From a virus: DNA of 24,406 nucleotides. The stretch is taken from positions 1 through 24,406 of IMG/VR virus record IMGVR_UViG_3300036851_000059; one strand, 5' to 3'. A program made the position numbers and the translations under genes. Shown in pieces: positions 8,113 to 16,584 of this stretch (positions are counted from its first letter, which is position 1; every line of letters begins with the position of its first letter). The notes beneath the pieces are model-generated. The model worked only from the letters and a program-made list of their open reading frames with translations, did not search any database and had not been told where the DNA came from.

Positions 8113-9908
8113 TACCGGACCTGCGACTCGAGCCAGACGTCGAGCACGGTCGCGTTCGTCACGGGCCGCCCGCGCTGGCGGAGTTTCTGTTCGATGATGG
8201 TGCGCTGGTCGCGCGGGACGTCATCGATCGTCATGTCGATCAGTCGCCGCGCATCGTCGAAGAACGGACGTCCGCCGGGGAAGATGTTCCACCACGAGCC
8301 CGGCGTGGTGACGCTCTGACCGAGCAAGCTATCGATCGTGTCCTGGATTTCCGTGTTCGTGATCTTGGCGCCTGGCCCGAGCGATTCGAGACGTCGATCG
8401 AGCATCCGCTGCAGCTGGGCGACCGCCGACCGCTCTGCGGCGCTCTGCTCGCTGGGCCGCGTCTCGATGCCATACTGCGAGAGCGAATCATTGAGCAATT
8501 GCGTCTTGGTCCTGAAACTCTCGACGTCCTTCTCGGCTGCCCGGAGTGCAGCGGCCGCTGCCGCTTTCTGGGCCTGATCGAGATCCGCACGCGCCGCATT
8601 GGTGATCGAGAGTTGCAGTCCGGCGAGTTGCTGAAAATCCCCGCTCGAGAGTCGCGATCGGCTACTGAGGAGATTCACCTTCGCGAACGCCTCCGGATTC
8701 TCCATCGCTTGCCGCATCAGTCCGTAGAACGTGACGTCATCTGTCTTGACCGGCACCCCTTCGGCGAGTTGCCGCGCGTAACTGCGCGCATTCGACCGTT
8801 CGGCCGGATCCATCGTTGCCCAGACCGTTGACGGAATCGCGCGCACCCCTCGACCGCTGTCGAGGATGTCGTAGACGCTGCGGAGTGTCTCGCGCTCCGC
8901 CTCGCGCTCCGTCCGGTCACGCACGACTGCTTCGTGCTCGATGCGGCTCATGACGTCGTCGCGCACCTTCGGATCGTCGATGGCGCGCGCCTTCTCGCGT
9001 TGTTGGGTGAGCGTGCCGCCTTCGGTCAGGATGCGATCGGCGAGCGTCTGTCCCTGTTTCCGGATCGCGCCCTCTTCGAGCGCCTTCGTGATGTCGTCGA
9101 GCTTGTCCGCCTCTATTTGGTCGCGTGTCGCTTCGAGGTAGTCCTTCGCCTTCCCGGTCTGCTCGTTGGCGAGCAGTTGCGAGATCACGCCGACGTGTAC
9201 ACTCGACGTGACGGTCCGCACTTGCGCGTCGACGGCTTCCGTCCCCATGCCGAGCCGTGGCGCGTTCGTGCGGATCTGCTCGATGACCTTTCCGAGCGAC
9301 TGTCCGACCAGGCGCGGATCAGCGTAGTTGCGGATCGCCTCGTCGACGCCGTTCGCGACGCCCTTCTCCAACTCATTCTGCCGGAACGTCTGCATCTCGC
9401 CATACACATGCCGGCGCACTTGCAGGTCGATGGTCTGCGCTTCCTGCGATCGAAGTTTCTGCCAGGCGAGTCGCTGCTGGTCGTTCCCGAGGCCTTGCTC
9501 GATTTCAGCCGTGACCCGCTCGAAGTCTCCGGCGATCAGCTCTGGCAGCGCGAAGGCTGTCTCGCCGCGCTTGGTGAACGCGCCATTCTCCGGGTGATAG
9601 AGGGTCTCACTCTTCCACGCGGCCAGCTGGTTCGAGGCCTTCAATAGCGCGACCTGGTCGGCATCCTGCCGCGCCTCTTCCGCGTAGCGACGTCGCTCCG
9701 CCTCCAGGCCGGCGACCATGCGGAACCCGAGTTGTGCGACCGGCTCGCCGAGTTGCCCGATCGCGGTTGAGACCGCTACATCCGCATCGCCACGCGCCGC
9801 CGCGAGTCCAGCCCCTTGTGACAGCGGTGTCTCCGCGGCCGTCCGGCGAGCTCCAGGAAGCGGAGCTATCGCGACGCGTCGTCGCGTGTACCGCTCAACG
9901 GTAGGCAC
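8112..9908 (-). CDS. Internal virion (ejection) protein, middle core protein (598 aa)
   Basis: The protein begins MPTVERYTRRRVAIAPLPG when read from GTG 9908. That start is preferred over ATG 9977 because it shortens the overlap with the upstream gene to 14 bases, has a G-rich ribosome site (AGGGGGG, 8 bases away), and gives an N-terminus of the form common in podovirus internal proteins. The body is almost wholly helical and rich in A, E, Q and R, with no membrane segment. A motif around residues 104-122 (HPENGAFTKRGETAFALPE) resembles the conserved patch that marks this protein class in many short-tailed phages. Its place between a gp14-like protein and the giant polyvalent protein mirrors T7 gp14-gp15-gp16, so a role in the ejectosome core is likely. 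Sequence homology to T7 gp15 itself is not obvious. Confidence 0.8.
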   Translation of the reverse strand: MPTVERYTRRRVAIAPLPGARRTAAETPLSQGAGLAAARGDADVAVSTAIGQLGEPVAQLGFRMVAGLEAERRRYAEEARQDADQVALLKASNQLAAWKSETLYHPENGAFTKRGETAFALPELIAGDFERVTAEIEQGLGNDQQRLAWQKLRSQEAQTIDLQVRRHVYGEMQTFRQNELEKGVANGVDEAIRNYADPRLVGQSLGKVIEQIRTNAPRLGMGTEAVDAQVRTVTSSVHVGVISQLLANEQTGKAKDYLEATRDQIEADKLDDITKALEEGAIRKQGQTLADRILTEGGTLTQQREKARAIDDPKVRDDVMSRIEHEAVVRDRTEREAERETLRSVYDILDSGRGVRAIPSTVWATMDPAERSNARSYARQLAEGVPVKTDDVTFYGLMRQAMENPEAFAKVNLLSSRSRLSSGDFQQLAGLQLSITNAARADLDQAQKAAAAAALRAAEKDVESFRTKTQLLNDSLSQYGIETRPSEQSAAERSAVAQLQRMLDRRLESLGPGAKITNTEIQDTIDSLLGQSVTTPGSWWNIFPGGRPFFDDARRLIDMTIDDVPRDQRTIIEQKLRQRGRPVTNATVLDVWLESQVR

Positions 9909-10500
9909 TCGTGGCGCCCCCCTGCCTTCCGAAGCCGTAGCGTTGCTGCAACAGACTGGAGCCGGCGCCCAGCCCAATCCTGATCGCCCCGAGCGTGCCG
10001 GCGGCTCGCTGCCCAGCCGCTTGTGTGCGGCCGGCTTCTTCGAGCATCACGCCCTCGCTGCGAGCAATCTCTGCCCGCTGGCGAAGGTCCTGTGCCTGCA
10101 CTTGGAACCCCCAGGCTTCCCGCGCCGCATTTGTCCGGATCGTGAGCGCATCGAGCTCGCCGAGCATCGCCGCGTCCGCTTGGACCTCGAGTGCCGAGCC
10201 GAACCCAACATCGACGTTCGCCGCGGCGAACCCGGCCCGCTGCGACCCGACCATCTGCCGCACATATTGGCGAAATCGGCTCTCGTCCTCCGCCCCGCGC
10301 TCGATCGCATCTTTCGCTTGCAGGTCGGCGATGCCCGCGTTCCAGTCGGCGAGCGCGGCCTGCGACTCCGCCGCACGACGCTCCGCAGCACCGGCTTCCT
10401 CCGAGGCGCGCGCCGCTTGCCTCGACGCCCGCCAAGTGCCGTACGCCTGCACCCCCGCGCCAATCGCGAAGATGAGACCCGCGGTCGTGAAGCCGGCCAT
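9895..10500 (-). CDS. T7 gp14-like internal virion protein (201 aa)
   Basis: A hydrophobic N-terminal helix (about residues 4-20, TAGLIFAIGAGVQAYGTW) is followed by an Ala/Glu/Arg-rich helical region. Then comes a diagnostic stretch: VGSQRAGFAAANVDV, ADAAMLGELDALTIRTNAA and REAWGFQVQAQ (about 85-135). This pattern is characteristic of gp14-like internal virion proteins of podoviruses. In T7, gp14 is ejected first and forms a pore in the outer membrane for DNA entry. The length is close to T7 gp14 (196 aa). The gene starts 3 bases after the staple-like gene and overlaps the 598-aa gene by 14 bases. The C-terminus is Gly-rich (GLGAGSSLLQQRYGFGRQGG). Confidence 0.88.
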   Translation of the reverse strand: MAGFTTAGLIFAIGAGVQAYGTWRASRQAARASEEAGAAERRAAESQAALADWNAGIADLQAKDAIERGAEDESRFRQYVRQMVGSQRAGFAAANVDVGFGSALEVQADAAMLGELDALTIRTNAAREAWGFQVQAQDLRQRAEIARSEGVMLEEAGRTQAAGQRAAGTLGAIRIGLGAGSSLLQQRYGFGRQGGATSAYR

Positions 10501-10503
10501 GCG

Positions 10504-10836
10504 CTACGCCTTGTCCCCGTTGTAGAGCGCGCCGGCTGTATCGCTTTTCTTTTCGTCGTACGGGGCGAGCGCCATTTCTTTGATCTGGAGCGAGACCGAG
10601 CGCCGATGCGAATCGCCTTCGGTCTGCCGGTCCTCGCTGGACGTCACGCACGCGTAGGCGTGAATCATGACTTCCGCGCCGACGGTCATCGGCACGTTGC
10701 CGAGCTTCTCGATCGTGGCGTCGTCGAGATTCACGGTTAGGCCCCACGGGTAGATCGGCGCGTCCTCCGCCATCTTCGACGGCTCGTACTGCTTCTCCCG
10801 CTCCGCCTTCGTCATCTTCAGCGAGACGAGCTTCAT
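10504..10836 (-). CDS. Small capsid staple/stabilising-like protein (110 aa)
   Basis: The start MKLVSLKMTKAE and the following APIYPWGLTVNLDDATIEKLG, V-G-A-E-V-M-I-H-A and RSVSLQIKEMALAP elements match the layout of a widespread family of roughly 100-aa phage proteins annotated as capsid staple or capsid stabilising proteins, predicted to be small beta-barrels. The assignment is from memory of the family pattern. A clear AAGGGA Shine-Dalgarno site precedes ATG 10836 by four bases, and the stop lies 3 bases before the gp14-like gene. The gene sits between the tail fibre and the ejection proteins rather than beside the capsid genes. If it is a virion stabiliser, its distance from the head block is worth noting. 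An alternative is a small tail- or core-associated beta-barrel protein. Confidence 0.6.
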   Translation of the reverse strand: MKLVSLKMTKAEREKQYEPSKMAEDAPIYPWGLTVNLDDATIEKLGNVPMTVGAEVMIHAYACVTSSEDRQTEGDSHRRSVSLQIKEMALAPYDEKKSDTAGALYNGDKA

Positions 10837-10847
10837 CGCGTCCCTTT

Positions 10848-13592
10848 CTACGTAGTGGTTTCGAACGTGATCGAGGCGTTAACGACGATGTCATCGACGG
10901 CCGCGGTCCAATTGGCGAGGGTGGCAATCTGCACACGCATCTCGGTCGTGCCACCCGCCACCAGGAAATGCCCGTGCCCATAGACCGCATTGTTACGAAT
11001 GAGGCATGAGGTAAAGACGGTGCGTGTCGCGGTGAACCCGCCGGGAATCTGAATGATGAGCGTGCTATCCGGTGTGCCCGCGATCGTGGCGCCCTCGATC
11101 CGGATTGACACGGTCATCGTGCGACCGTTCTTCGTATACGCGAAATCGGCAAGGTCTCCGGCTGCAACCGTGAAGGTCATCGCGCCATTGGCCGAGAAGT
11201 CTCCGGCGTTATAGGCGACTTGCGTCCAGGCGAGATCGTCCCCGACCGGCTTCCATCCGGTGTTTCCCGTGCCCGATTCTTTGATATAGAAGGTCGTCCG
11301 TTGTCCGCCGTCGGTCCGCCTCGCGGTCGACCCCACCGGCCCGGTGATCTGCCCCTCCGGAGTCCCGATGCAGACCCAATCCGCCCGGCCATCCACGATA
11401 CCTGCCTGAATGTAGGCGCGGTCCGTCGAGATCCCTGCACCCGCCGGCACATTCGGCCCCATCGTATTTGGACCGATGACGAGGTCTGTCAGCCAGGACC
11501 CATTCGCGAGATAGATGCCGTTGACGCTGCCATCGACGAGGTTGCCCGAGAGGATCAGGCCGGCGAGAGTCGTCGCCCCGAAGTTCTCGACGAGGATCCC
11601 GTAATCCAAACCCCCTTTGCAGAGATTCCCTGTAATGACGATGTGCGTAATCGAGATCGAGGCGAAGACATAGATCCCGCCGAGGGCCGACGCGTCCCCA
11701 TCGACGATATTAGCCGTGACCGCGACGTGACTGACCCCTTGCACGCGGATGCCGTAGGACGCCCCGGTCACCCGCACCATATTGCCCGTGATGGTGCCGT
11801 GCGCCGGCAGGAACCCCAGCGTCGCGACGATCTGAATCCCCGGCATCGCGTTGACGACGACGCGGTTATCCGCAATGACGAATTCCTCGTTCGACGTGTC
11901 GCCGTAGATCCCGCTGTCAAGCGTGCCAAGGATCTGATTGCCGATGACCGTGACGCGCTTCGTCCAGGTCATCCGGATCGAGCCGCCGCACCGGTTCCCG
12001 CTGATCACCCAGCCGGTTGTTGGATTGACCTGACTGACCCCGCCCACCTCGATCGCGTCGAATCCGGCCGGCCGATCCTCGATAAAGTTCCCGATCACGA
12101 GGACGTCGCCATTCGTGCCCGTGAGCGGCTCGCTGTCGATCGCCTGTGCTTGAATGTTCGACTTGAAGTAGTTGTTGAGGATCCGGACCCCGAAATAGCC
12201 ATCGAACAGCGTGATCCCGTTCCGACGATTGTTGTCGAAGAGACAATCGCGAACCGTGATCGCGTCACAGTCGGCCGTGGCCCCCATAATGAGGACACCA
12301 TCACCGCCCGTATTCTGCAATCGGAGCCCGTCGAGCAGGACGTTGCGCGCCCCATCACAGAACACGCCGTGCTTTTGATCGATGTCGGCCGCTGGCGTCG
12401 GATTGTTCCCCTCAATCGTGAACCCGCACAGTTCGACGTTATCGACGTCGACGAGCGAGAACACCCGGACGCTATTCGGCGTACCGCTGGCGAGCGCGAC
12501 GGTGGCCGATCCCTCAATCCGCACATTCGACGGCACCAGGATCGCCCAGGCATTCGAGCCCGAGCGCGTCACCCGGTGTGTGCCCGTCGGCATCAGCACG
12601 CGGCCATAGCCGGCGTCGGACGCCACGTCGAGCGCCCGCTGGATCGCTGCCCGATCATCGGTTGCGCCGTCCGCCACAGCCCCGAACCAGCCGACCGGGA
12701 GCTGTGCACCTTTCGCAAACGCGACTGTCCCGGCCCCGGTAAAGACATGCTGCGTGGCCGGTGCGTCGAGATTGCCGTTGATCGTCAGCGTGAACCCGCC
12801 AGAGATCGAGAGTCGTGCGCCTGCGTCGAGCTTCAGCGTCTTGCCCGCCGGGATCGTGACGTTGCTTGCGATGATGTAATCGCCGCTTGAGGGGGGCACG
12901 ACCATGCCTTGAAACGCCGCAATCGCCGTTGTAAACGCCAGCGCGTCATTGGTCGCCCCGTCGCCAACGGCCCCGAAGTCCTTCACGGAGACCGCGTCGC
13001 GGAGCTTTGCCCGCCCGGTACGCGAGACCGCCCCAGTTCCGCCCTGCAGGAACGTCAGCGCGGTGTCAGCCAGGCTCAGGACCGTTTCGACGACCCCGGC
13101 TGTCAGCGTCGCCCACGTCCACCCCGTGCCCGCCACGTTGACGATCGGCACCTTGTTGGCTTCCGGCATCGGGAGCAACGGATTGAAGCTTCCCGGCACG
13201 AGCGACTCCGGCACTCGCACTGAGCGATCGACCTCATCGTCGAGTTGCTGATCGACCATGCGGGCATCGTCGAACGCGTCCTCGTGCACCTCCGGAAAGA
13301 ACGCTGCCTGATTGCGCAGGTCCGTCGACTGCAAGAGCGGCACGAACCGACGGATTGACAGCCGGTAGCCGCTCGTCAGATTGCCAGCCGTCAGCGTGAT
13401 CGACCCGCCCAGCGCCCACGGCCCCGCGCTCACTGTGTAGTCGACCCCACGCACGAGGATCGTTTCCAGATTCGTCGTATCGCGCCGAATGACTCGCAAA
13501 TCGTCATCGTCGCGAATCTTGAACGTAAATGGATACGTCGCCGTCCCGCCTGTCCCGAGGTAGTCGTTGCGACTCCCGATCCCGATCGTCAT
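10848..13592 (-). CDS. Beta-helix tail fibre/tailspike with T7-fibre-like N-terminus and pectate-lyase-3 domain (914 aa)
   Basis: ATG 13592 overlaps the upstream stop as ATGA. The longer open frame from 13682 adds 30 Arg/Ala-rich residues antisense to nothing useful and overlaps the nozzle gene, so it is rejected. Residues ~1-125 (YLGTGGTATYPFTFKI, VRGVDYTVS, LSIRRFVPLLQSTDL) match the T7 tail-fibre N-terminal adaptor that binds the tail. VKDFGAVGDGATND at 203-216 is the hallmark opening of the pectate-lyase superfamily domain, and a second copy, WFGAVADGATDD, starts at 302. From ~350 to ~720, repeated V/I-N-N-G-F/Y-style rungs indicate a right-handed beta-helix. The C-terminal ~130 residues form a separate beta domain (GHGHFLVAGG), probably for receptor binding or trimerisation. 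The inferred role is receptor binding and possible depolymerase activity; the substrate is unknown. Confidence 0.88.
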   Translation of the reverse strand: MTIGIGSRNDYLGTGGTATYPFTFKIRDDDDLRVIRRDTTNLETILVRGVDYTVSAGPWALGGSITLTAGNLTSGYRLSIRRFVPLLQSTDLRNQAAFFPEVHEDAFDDARMVDQQLDDEVDRSVRVPESLVPGSFNPLLPMPEANKVPIVNVAGTGWTWATLTAGVVETVLSLADTALTFLQGGTGAVSRTGRAKLRDAVSVKDFGAVGDGATNDALAFTTAIAAFQGMVVPPSSGDYIIASNVTIPAGKTLKLDAGARLSISGGFTLTINGNLDAPATQHVFTGAGTVAFAKGAQLPVGWFGAVADGATDDRAAIQRALDVASDAGYGRVLMPTGTHRVTRSGSNAWAILVPSNVRIEGSATVALASGTPNSVRVFSLVDVDNVELCGFTIEGNNPTPAADIDQKHGVFCDGARNVLLDGLRLQNTGGDGVLIMGATADCDAITVRDCLFDNNRRNGITLFDGYFGVRILNNYFKSNIQAQAIDSEPLTGTNGDVLVIGNFIEDRPAGFDAIEVGGVSQVNPTTGWVISGNRCGGSIRMTWTKRVTVIGNQILGTLDSGIYGDTSNEEFVIADNRVVVNAMPGIQIVATLGFLPAHGTITGNMVRVTGASYGIRVQGVSHVAVTANIVDGDASALGGIYVFASISITHIVITGNLCKGGLDYGILVENFGATTLAGLILSGNLVDGSVNGIYLANGSWLTDLVIGPNTMGPNVPAGAGISTDRAYIQAGIVDGRADWVCIGTPEGQITGPVGSTARRTDGGQRTTFYIKESGTGNTGWKPVGDDLAWTQVAYNAGDFSANGAMTFTVAAGDLADFAYTKNGRTMTVSIRIEGATIAGTPDSTLIIQIPGGFTATRTVFTSCLIRNNAVYGHGHFLVAGGTTEMRVQIATLANWTAAVDDIVVNASITFETTT

Positions 13593-15931
13593 CCGCCTAT
13601 CCCTCCGTGCGACAGAATCCCGAGCAGCGAGAGCGGGAGCGGATCGCGCTGCCGGATGAACACCCGGCCGTGATCGGTCCACGTTCCCGGAATCGTGACC
13701 TCGATCTTGCCGGTCACCAATGGCGGAGGCGAGTCGTAGCCCGGTAACGGAGACGGTTGATACTCCCGGAGTTCACTCGCGTCGATGCCCGCCCACACGC
13801 CACGCGAGGACTCGACCAGGAGCGCGACCGACTGGATCGCTTTTTTGCGATCGCGCACGTCGCTCTCGGGCGCATCGAGGTCGAGCGTTTCCGCATCCGC
13901 CTCGATCGGTAGGCCCACGTGCGTGACGACGTACGCACGAGGCAATGTGATCGAGCCGCCGACCGACACGCGGAATGTCTCCGAAACCGGATGATCCGGA
14001 TTGCCGTTGAAGACGACCGAGCCATCCCCCAGAACACTCACGATCGCGCCGCGCAAATGGGCGAGCCCGGAGACATCCCGCCGCGCATGCCCCCAGGTCG
14101 AGCGCCCAGCGCCATCCTGGAAGACAGTCGGCACGGTCTGCACGGGATAACCGCGCACCTCCGCGAAGTCGACGAGCACCTCAACTGAGACCCGAATGCT
14201 GTCGAGTACGAGACCGTCCGCATCGCGCTCCTCGATCACGATCGCGTCACCGACCGCGACATCCTCAAACGTCGACGTGTTCGCACTCACCGTCAGCAGG
14301 TCGTTAACCGTCCATCCGCCAGACGTCTCGAGCGTGAGCACGACAGCGGTATCCGTGTTCCAGCCGTTCTGCGTGCGTCCGCCGTCGACGAAAAAGGCGT
14401 CTGTGGCGAGTGTCCGGATCGTGCGGGACGCGAGTTGCTCAAGCGTGCGACGTGTTGAGCCGTCGATCGTGCGCCGGATGACTGCATAGAGGACATCTTC
14501 CGCCTCTTCCTGCACCACACACACCGACTCAAACGCCCCGTATTGCGTGTCGTGCCGAGACCAGCCGTACTCGTCTCGCTGCTCGCGTGGACGATCGAGG
14601 ATGTAGGTCAACGCCAAGAGCGTCCCGTCGGAGCGCACCGACCAGACGATCGAATGTGGGGTCTCCGCGTAGGCGAGCTGCTCGAGCGTGTAGGCGTCGA
14701 AGAGGTGATTCGCGAACATGGTCAGGTCACGACCAGCGAACCCCTCAACCTGCTGATCGAATTGCAGGTCGCGCAGAATCCGGCCGCGCACCTGGACATA
14801 GACCACGGTCGACCCGACGACGATTGGAATCGTCGAATGGGCCCCGTGATAGTCCACTTGATCGGGACGGATCGATGACGGGATGAGCGCGCCTGACTCG
14901 TCCCCTTTGACCAGCCAGACGCCAGACGTCGTCAGGATCACCAGCGTTTTGAGCGGGAGAATATGTTGCGGGATCTGCGCCTCTGTCCCGAAGATCCGCC
15001 AGGTCAGCGCGTCATCGTCCTGGAGCGGAGACGAGAGTGAGAAATTGCGCGGAAACCCTGTCTTGGACGCCCAGATCGTTTGAGGGTCGTTCGTCGATGC
15101 GCCGAAGATGCGCCGCTGCTGCACGTGCCCGACGATCGCCGGATAGTTACCAGCCGACGCGAACAGCGTCCGCGCCTTCGGCGGTGTCAGGCCGAAGTCA
15201 GGAGGAGCCCCGACATCCCTGAACGAGAGTCCCGAAGCCGACCCGATGAACCCGTAGACTCCGTTCGCGTAGGGATCGCAATAGACGTTGTATTCGGCCG
15301 CCCCCGAAACCGCCGCCCAACTCACCACATGCGGAAGCTCCTCTGTCGGGAGGTCTGCCAGCGTGACGCCAACGGCCGCGCTCGCAATCGACTCCTCGAG
15401 ACTGTCCGTCATTGCGGTCACCTGATACGACCGCGAGAGCGTCCCTGTTGACCCCTTGACCGCCCCGAGCCCGCCCGGCGGAGACAACGTCGGTGCGGTC
15501 GTCACCACAACGAACAGCCAGTCGCTATCACCGCTGCGCGTTAGTTCTCGCGGCGCATGATTCGGATGAGTGAACGTCATGACCCCGAGCGCAGCTTGCG
15601 GCTGCAGTTCGAGCACCTCCGCCGCGGAATACGGCGTGACGATGGTTTCGACGACCGACCCGTTGCGATAGATCGTGAACAAGCCCGCCGTGGCGAGAAT
15701 CAGATAGCCTTGTGTCGCGTTGAGGACGAATCTGAAGAGCCGAGGCGCGTCATCCGCATCGACGACTTCGAGGAAACGGAACCCCGCGCGATTGACCAGC
15801 CCGCCGGCGCGCTGAATCAGGAAGTTCCGACACGTGCGGAGCGCACCGTAATACTCGGCCCGGTCCGCCCGGCCGGCCCGCTCCGGGGACCATTCCCCGT
15901 ACGCGAAGGCTCGCTGCACGCGTGTCGGCAT
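13589..15931 (-). CDS. Tail nozzle-like (tail tube B-type) structural protein (780 aa)
   Basis: The N-terminus RAFAYGEWSPERAGRADRAE with CRNFLIQRAGGLVNRAGFRF matches the opening of a large family of phage tail proteins (F..GE.SP...GR.D...Y....R..RNF...GG..NR.G) that fill the nozzle or tail-hub position. A fibronectin-III-like insert lies at about 146-245 (ending ...AEYNVYCDPYANG). It is followed by the family's central block: QQRRIFGASTNDPQTIWASK, LTWRIFGTEAQIP and LVILTTSGVWLV. The rest is beta-rich. The gene starts 3 bases after the adaptor gene, and its stop overlaps the fibre start by 4 bases, fitting the T7 order gp11-gp12-fibre. Direct similarity to T7 gp12 was not established; the nozzle role rests on family pattern and gene order. 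Confidence 0.8.
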   Translation of the reverse strand: MPTRVQRAFAYGEWSPERAGRADRAEYYGALRTCRNFLIQRAGGLVNRAGFRFLEVVDADDAPRLFRFVLNATQGYLILATAGLFTIYRNGSVVETIVTPYSAAEVLELQPQAALGVMTFTHPNHAPRELTRSGDSDWLFVVVTTAPTLSPPGGLGAVKGSTGTLSRSYQVTAMTDSLEESIASAAVGVTLADLPTEELPHVVSWAAVSGAAEYNVYCDPYANGVYGFIGSASGLSFRDVGAPPDFGLTPPKARTLFASAGNYPAIVGHVQQRRIFGASTNDPQTIWASKTGFPRNFSLSSPLQDDDALTWRIFGTEAQIPQHILPLKTLVILTTSGVWLVKGDESGALIPSSIRPDQVDYHGAHSTIPIVVGSTVVYVQVRGRILRDLQFDQQVEGFAGRDLTMFANHLFDAYTLEQLAYAETPHSIVWSVRSDGTLLALTYILDRPREQRDEYGWSRHDTQYGAFESVCVVQEEAEDVLYAVIRRTIDGSTRRTLEQLASRTIRTLATDAFFVDGGRTQNGWNTDTAVVLTLETSGGWTVNDLLTVSANTSTFEDVAVGDAIVIEERDADGLVLDSIRVSVEVLVDFAEVRGYPVQTVPTVFQDGAGRSTWGHARRDVSGLAHLRGAIVSVLGDGSVVFNGNPDHPVSETFRVSVGGSITLPRAYVVTHVGLPIEADAETLDLDAPESDVRDRKKAIQSVALLVESSRGVWAGIDASELREYQPSPLPGYDSPPPLVTGKIEVTIPGTWTDHGRVFIRQRDPLPLSLLGILSHGGIGG

Positions 15932-15934
15932 CGG

Positions 15935-16576
15935 CTAGCGCCCCGCAATCCACGGGGCATCCTGATCGGCCCGCGGCGCCTGCTGTTCATTCGCCGCCAC
16001 CGAGGACGCCCATGGATGCTCCAGCAGGAACCCACGCAGTCCGGTGTCCGCGATCTTTTCGAGCCGCGAGAGCGCCGGTCCGACCGCCATGACCAGCCGC
16101 CAGGCCAGCAGCGAGACAAACAGTGGATCGAATTCCTCGACGTCGGTGACCCGCACCGTATATTCGAGAACCGCGTCCGCCTCGTTCGAGTAGAGCAGCC
16201 GGCCTTGCGCGTCCCGCCCGACGCGGAAATCCGGCGGTCGTGACTCGCCCCAGATAAGCGCCTGATCCGCCGACGACGGCAGCCGCCCCGCTGACGTGAC
16301 GAGGCGCCGCGCGAAGAGGCAATCGGACGGATACCGATACGCGTAGATCCAATCATCGTTGAAGGGATCGTCGGCGCTCCCGTCGACCAGCGCCAGCGTC
16401 GCGTAGGCCGTCGCCCACGGCCAGAACCAGGACCGGAGGACGAGGTCGCGCTCGTGGTCGAACACGGCCGCGATCGAGATCGCCTCTTGGCTCTGCTCCG
16501 TGTCGACGTTCGCGATGATGCGAGAGATCCCCATTCGGTGACAGGCGACGTTCGCAATGAGCGCTTTGGAGGCCAT
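15935..16576 (-). CDS. Tail adaptor, T7 gp11-like (213 aa)
   Basis: The protein has the length and motifs of the short-tail adaptor/tail tubular protein A family. These are an N-terminal helical part (MASKALIANVACHRMG), VLRSWFWPWATAYATLAL at about residues 46-63, DDWIYAYRYPSDCLFARR at about 74-91, a beta region, and the C-terminal helix DPLFVSLLAWRLVMAVGPAL. Proteins of this family form the ring that joins the portal to the nozzle and closes the filled head. An AAAGGA ribosome site lies 4 bases before ATG 16576. It is the first gene of the conserved tail block and follows the 230-aa accessory gene after 8 bases. Confidence 0.85.
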   Translation of the reverse strand: MASKALIANVACHRMGISRIIANVDTEQSQEAISIAAVFDHERDLVLRSWFWPWATAYATLALVDGSADDPFNDDWIYAYRYPSDCLFARRLVTSAGRLPSSADQALIWGESRPPDFRVGRDAQGRLLYSNEADAVLEYTVRVTDVEEFDPLFVSLLAWRLVMAVGPALSRLEKIADTGLRGFLLEHPWASSVAANEQQAPRADQDAPWIAGR

Positions 16577-16584
16577 ACAGTCCT

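Noticed and set aside
7692-8831. Plus-strand open frame of 379 codons spanning the junction of two ejection genes
   Set aside because: It is Arg/Ser/Pro-rich, lies antisense to two well-supported genes, and has no recognisable domain.
9909-9977. Longer start for the 598-aa internal protein
   Set aside because: It would overlap the gp14-like gene by 83 bases. The GTG at 9908 has a G-rich ribosome site and yields the N-terminus expected for this class.
11220-12890. Long plus-strand open frame of 556 codons opposite the tail fibre
   Set aside because: It is antisense to a gene with clear domains. Its translation is dominated by Arg, Asp and Pro with no motif, and the frame is open because of GC-rich codon bias on the other strand.
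10848-13592. Diversity-generating retroelement variable region in the receptor protein
   Set aside because: No reverse transcriptase, template repeat or C-type-lectin-like C-terminus is visible. The fibre ends in an ordinary beta domain.
13593-13682. Longer start for the tail fibre
   Set aside because: The 30 added residues are a low-quality Arg/Ala stretch over the end of the nozzle gene, whereas ATG 13592 overlaps the stop as ATGA and begins directly with the adaptor domain.
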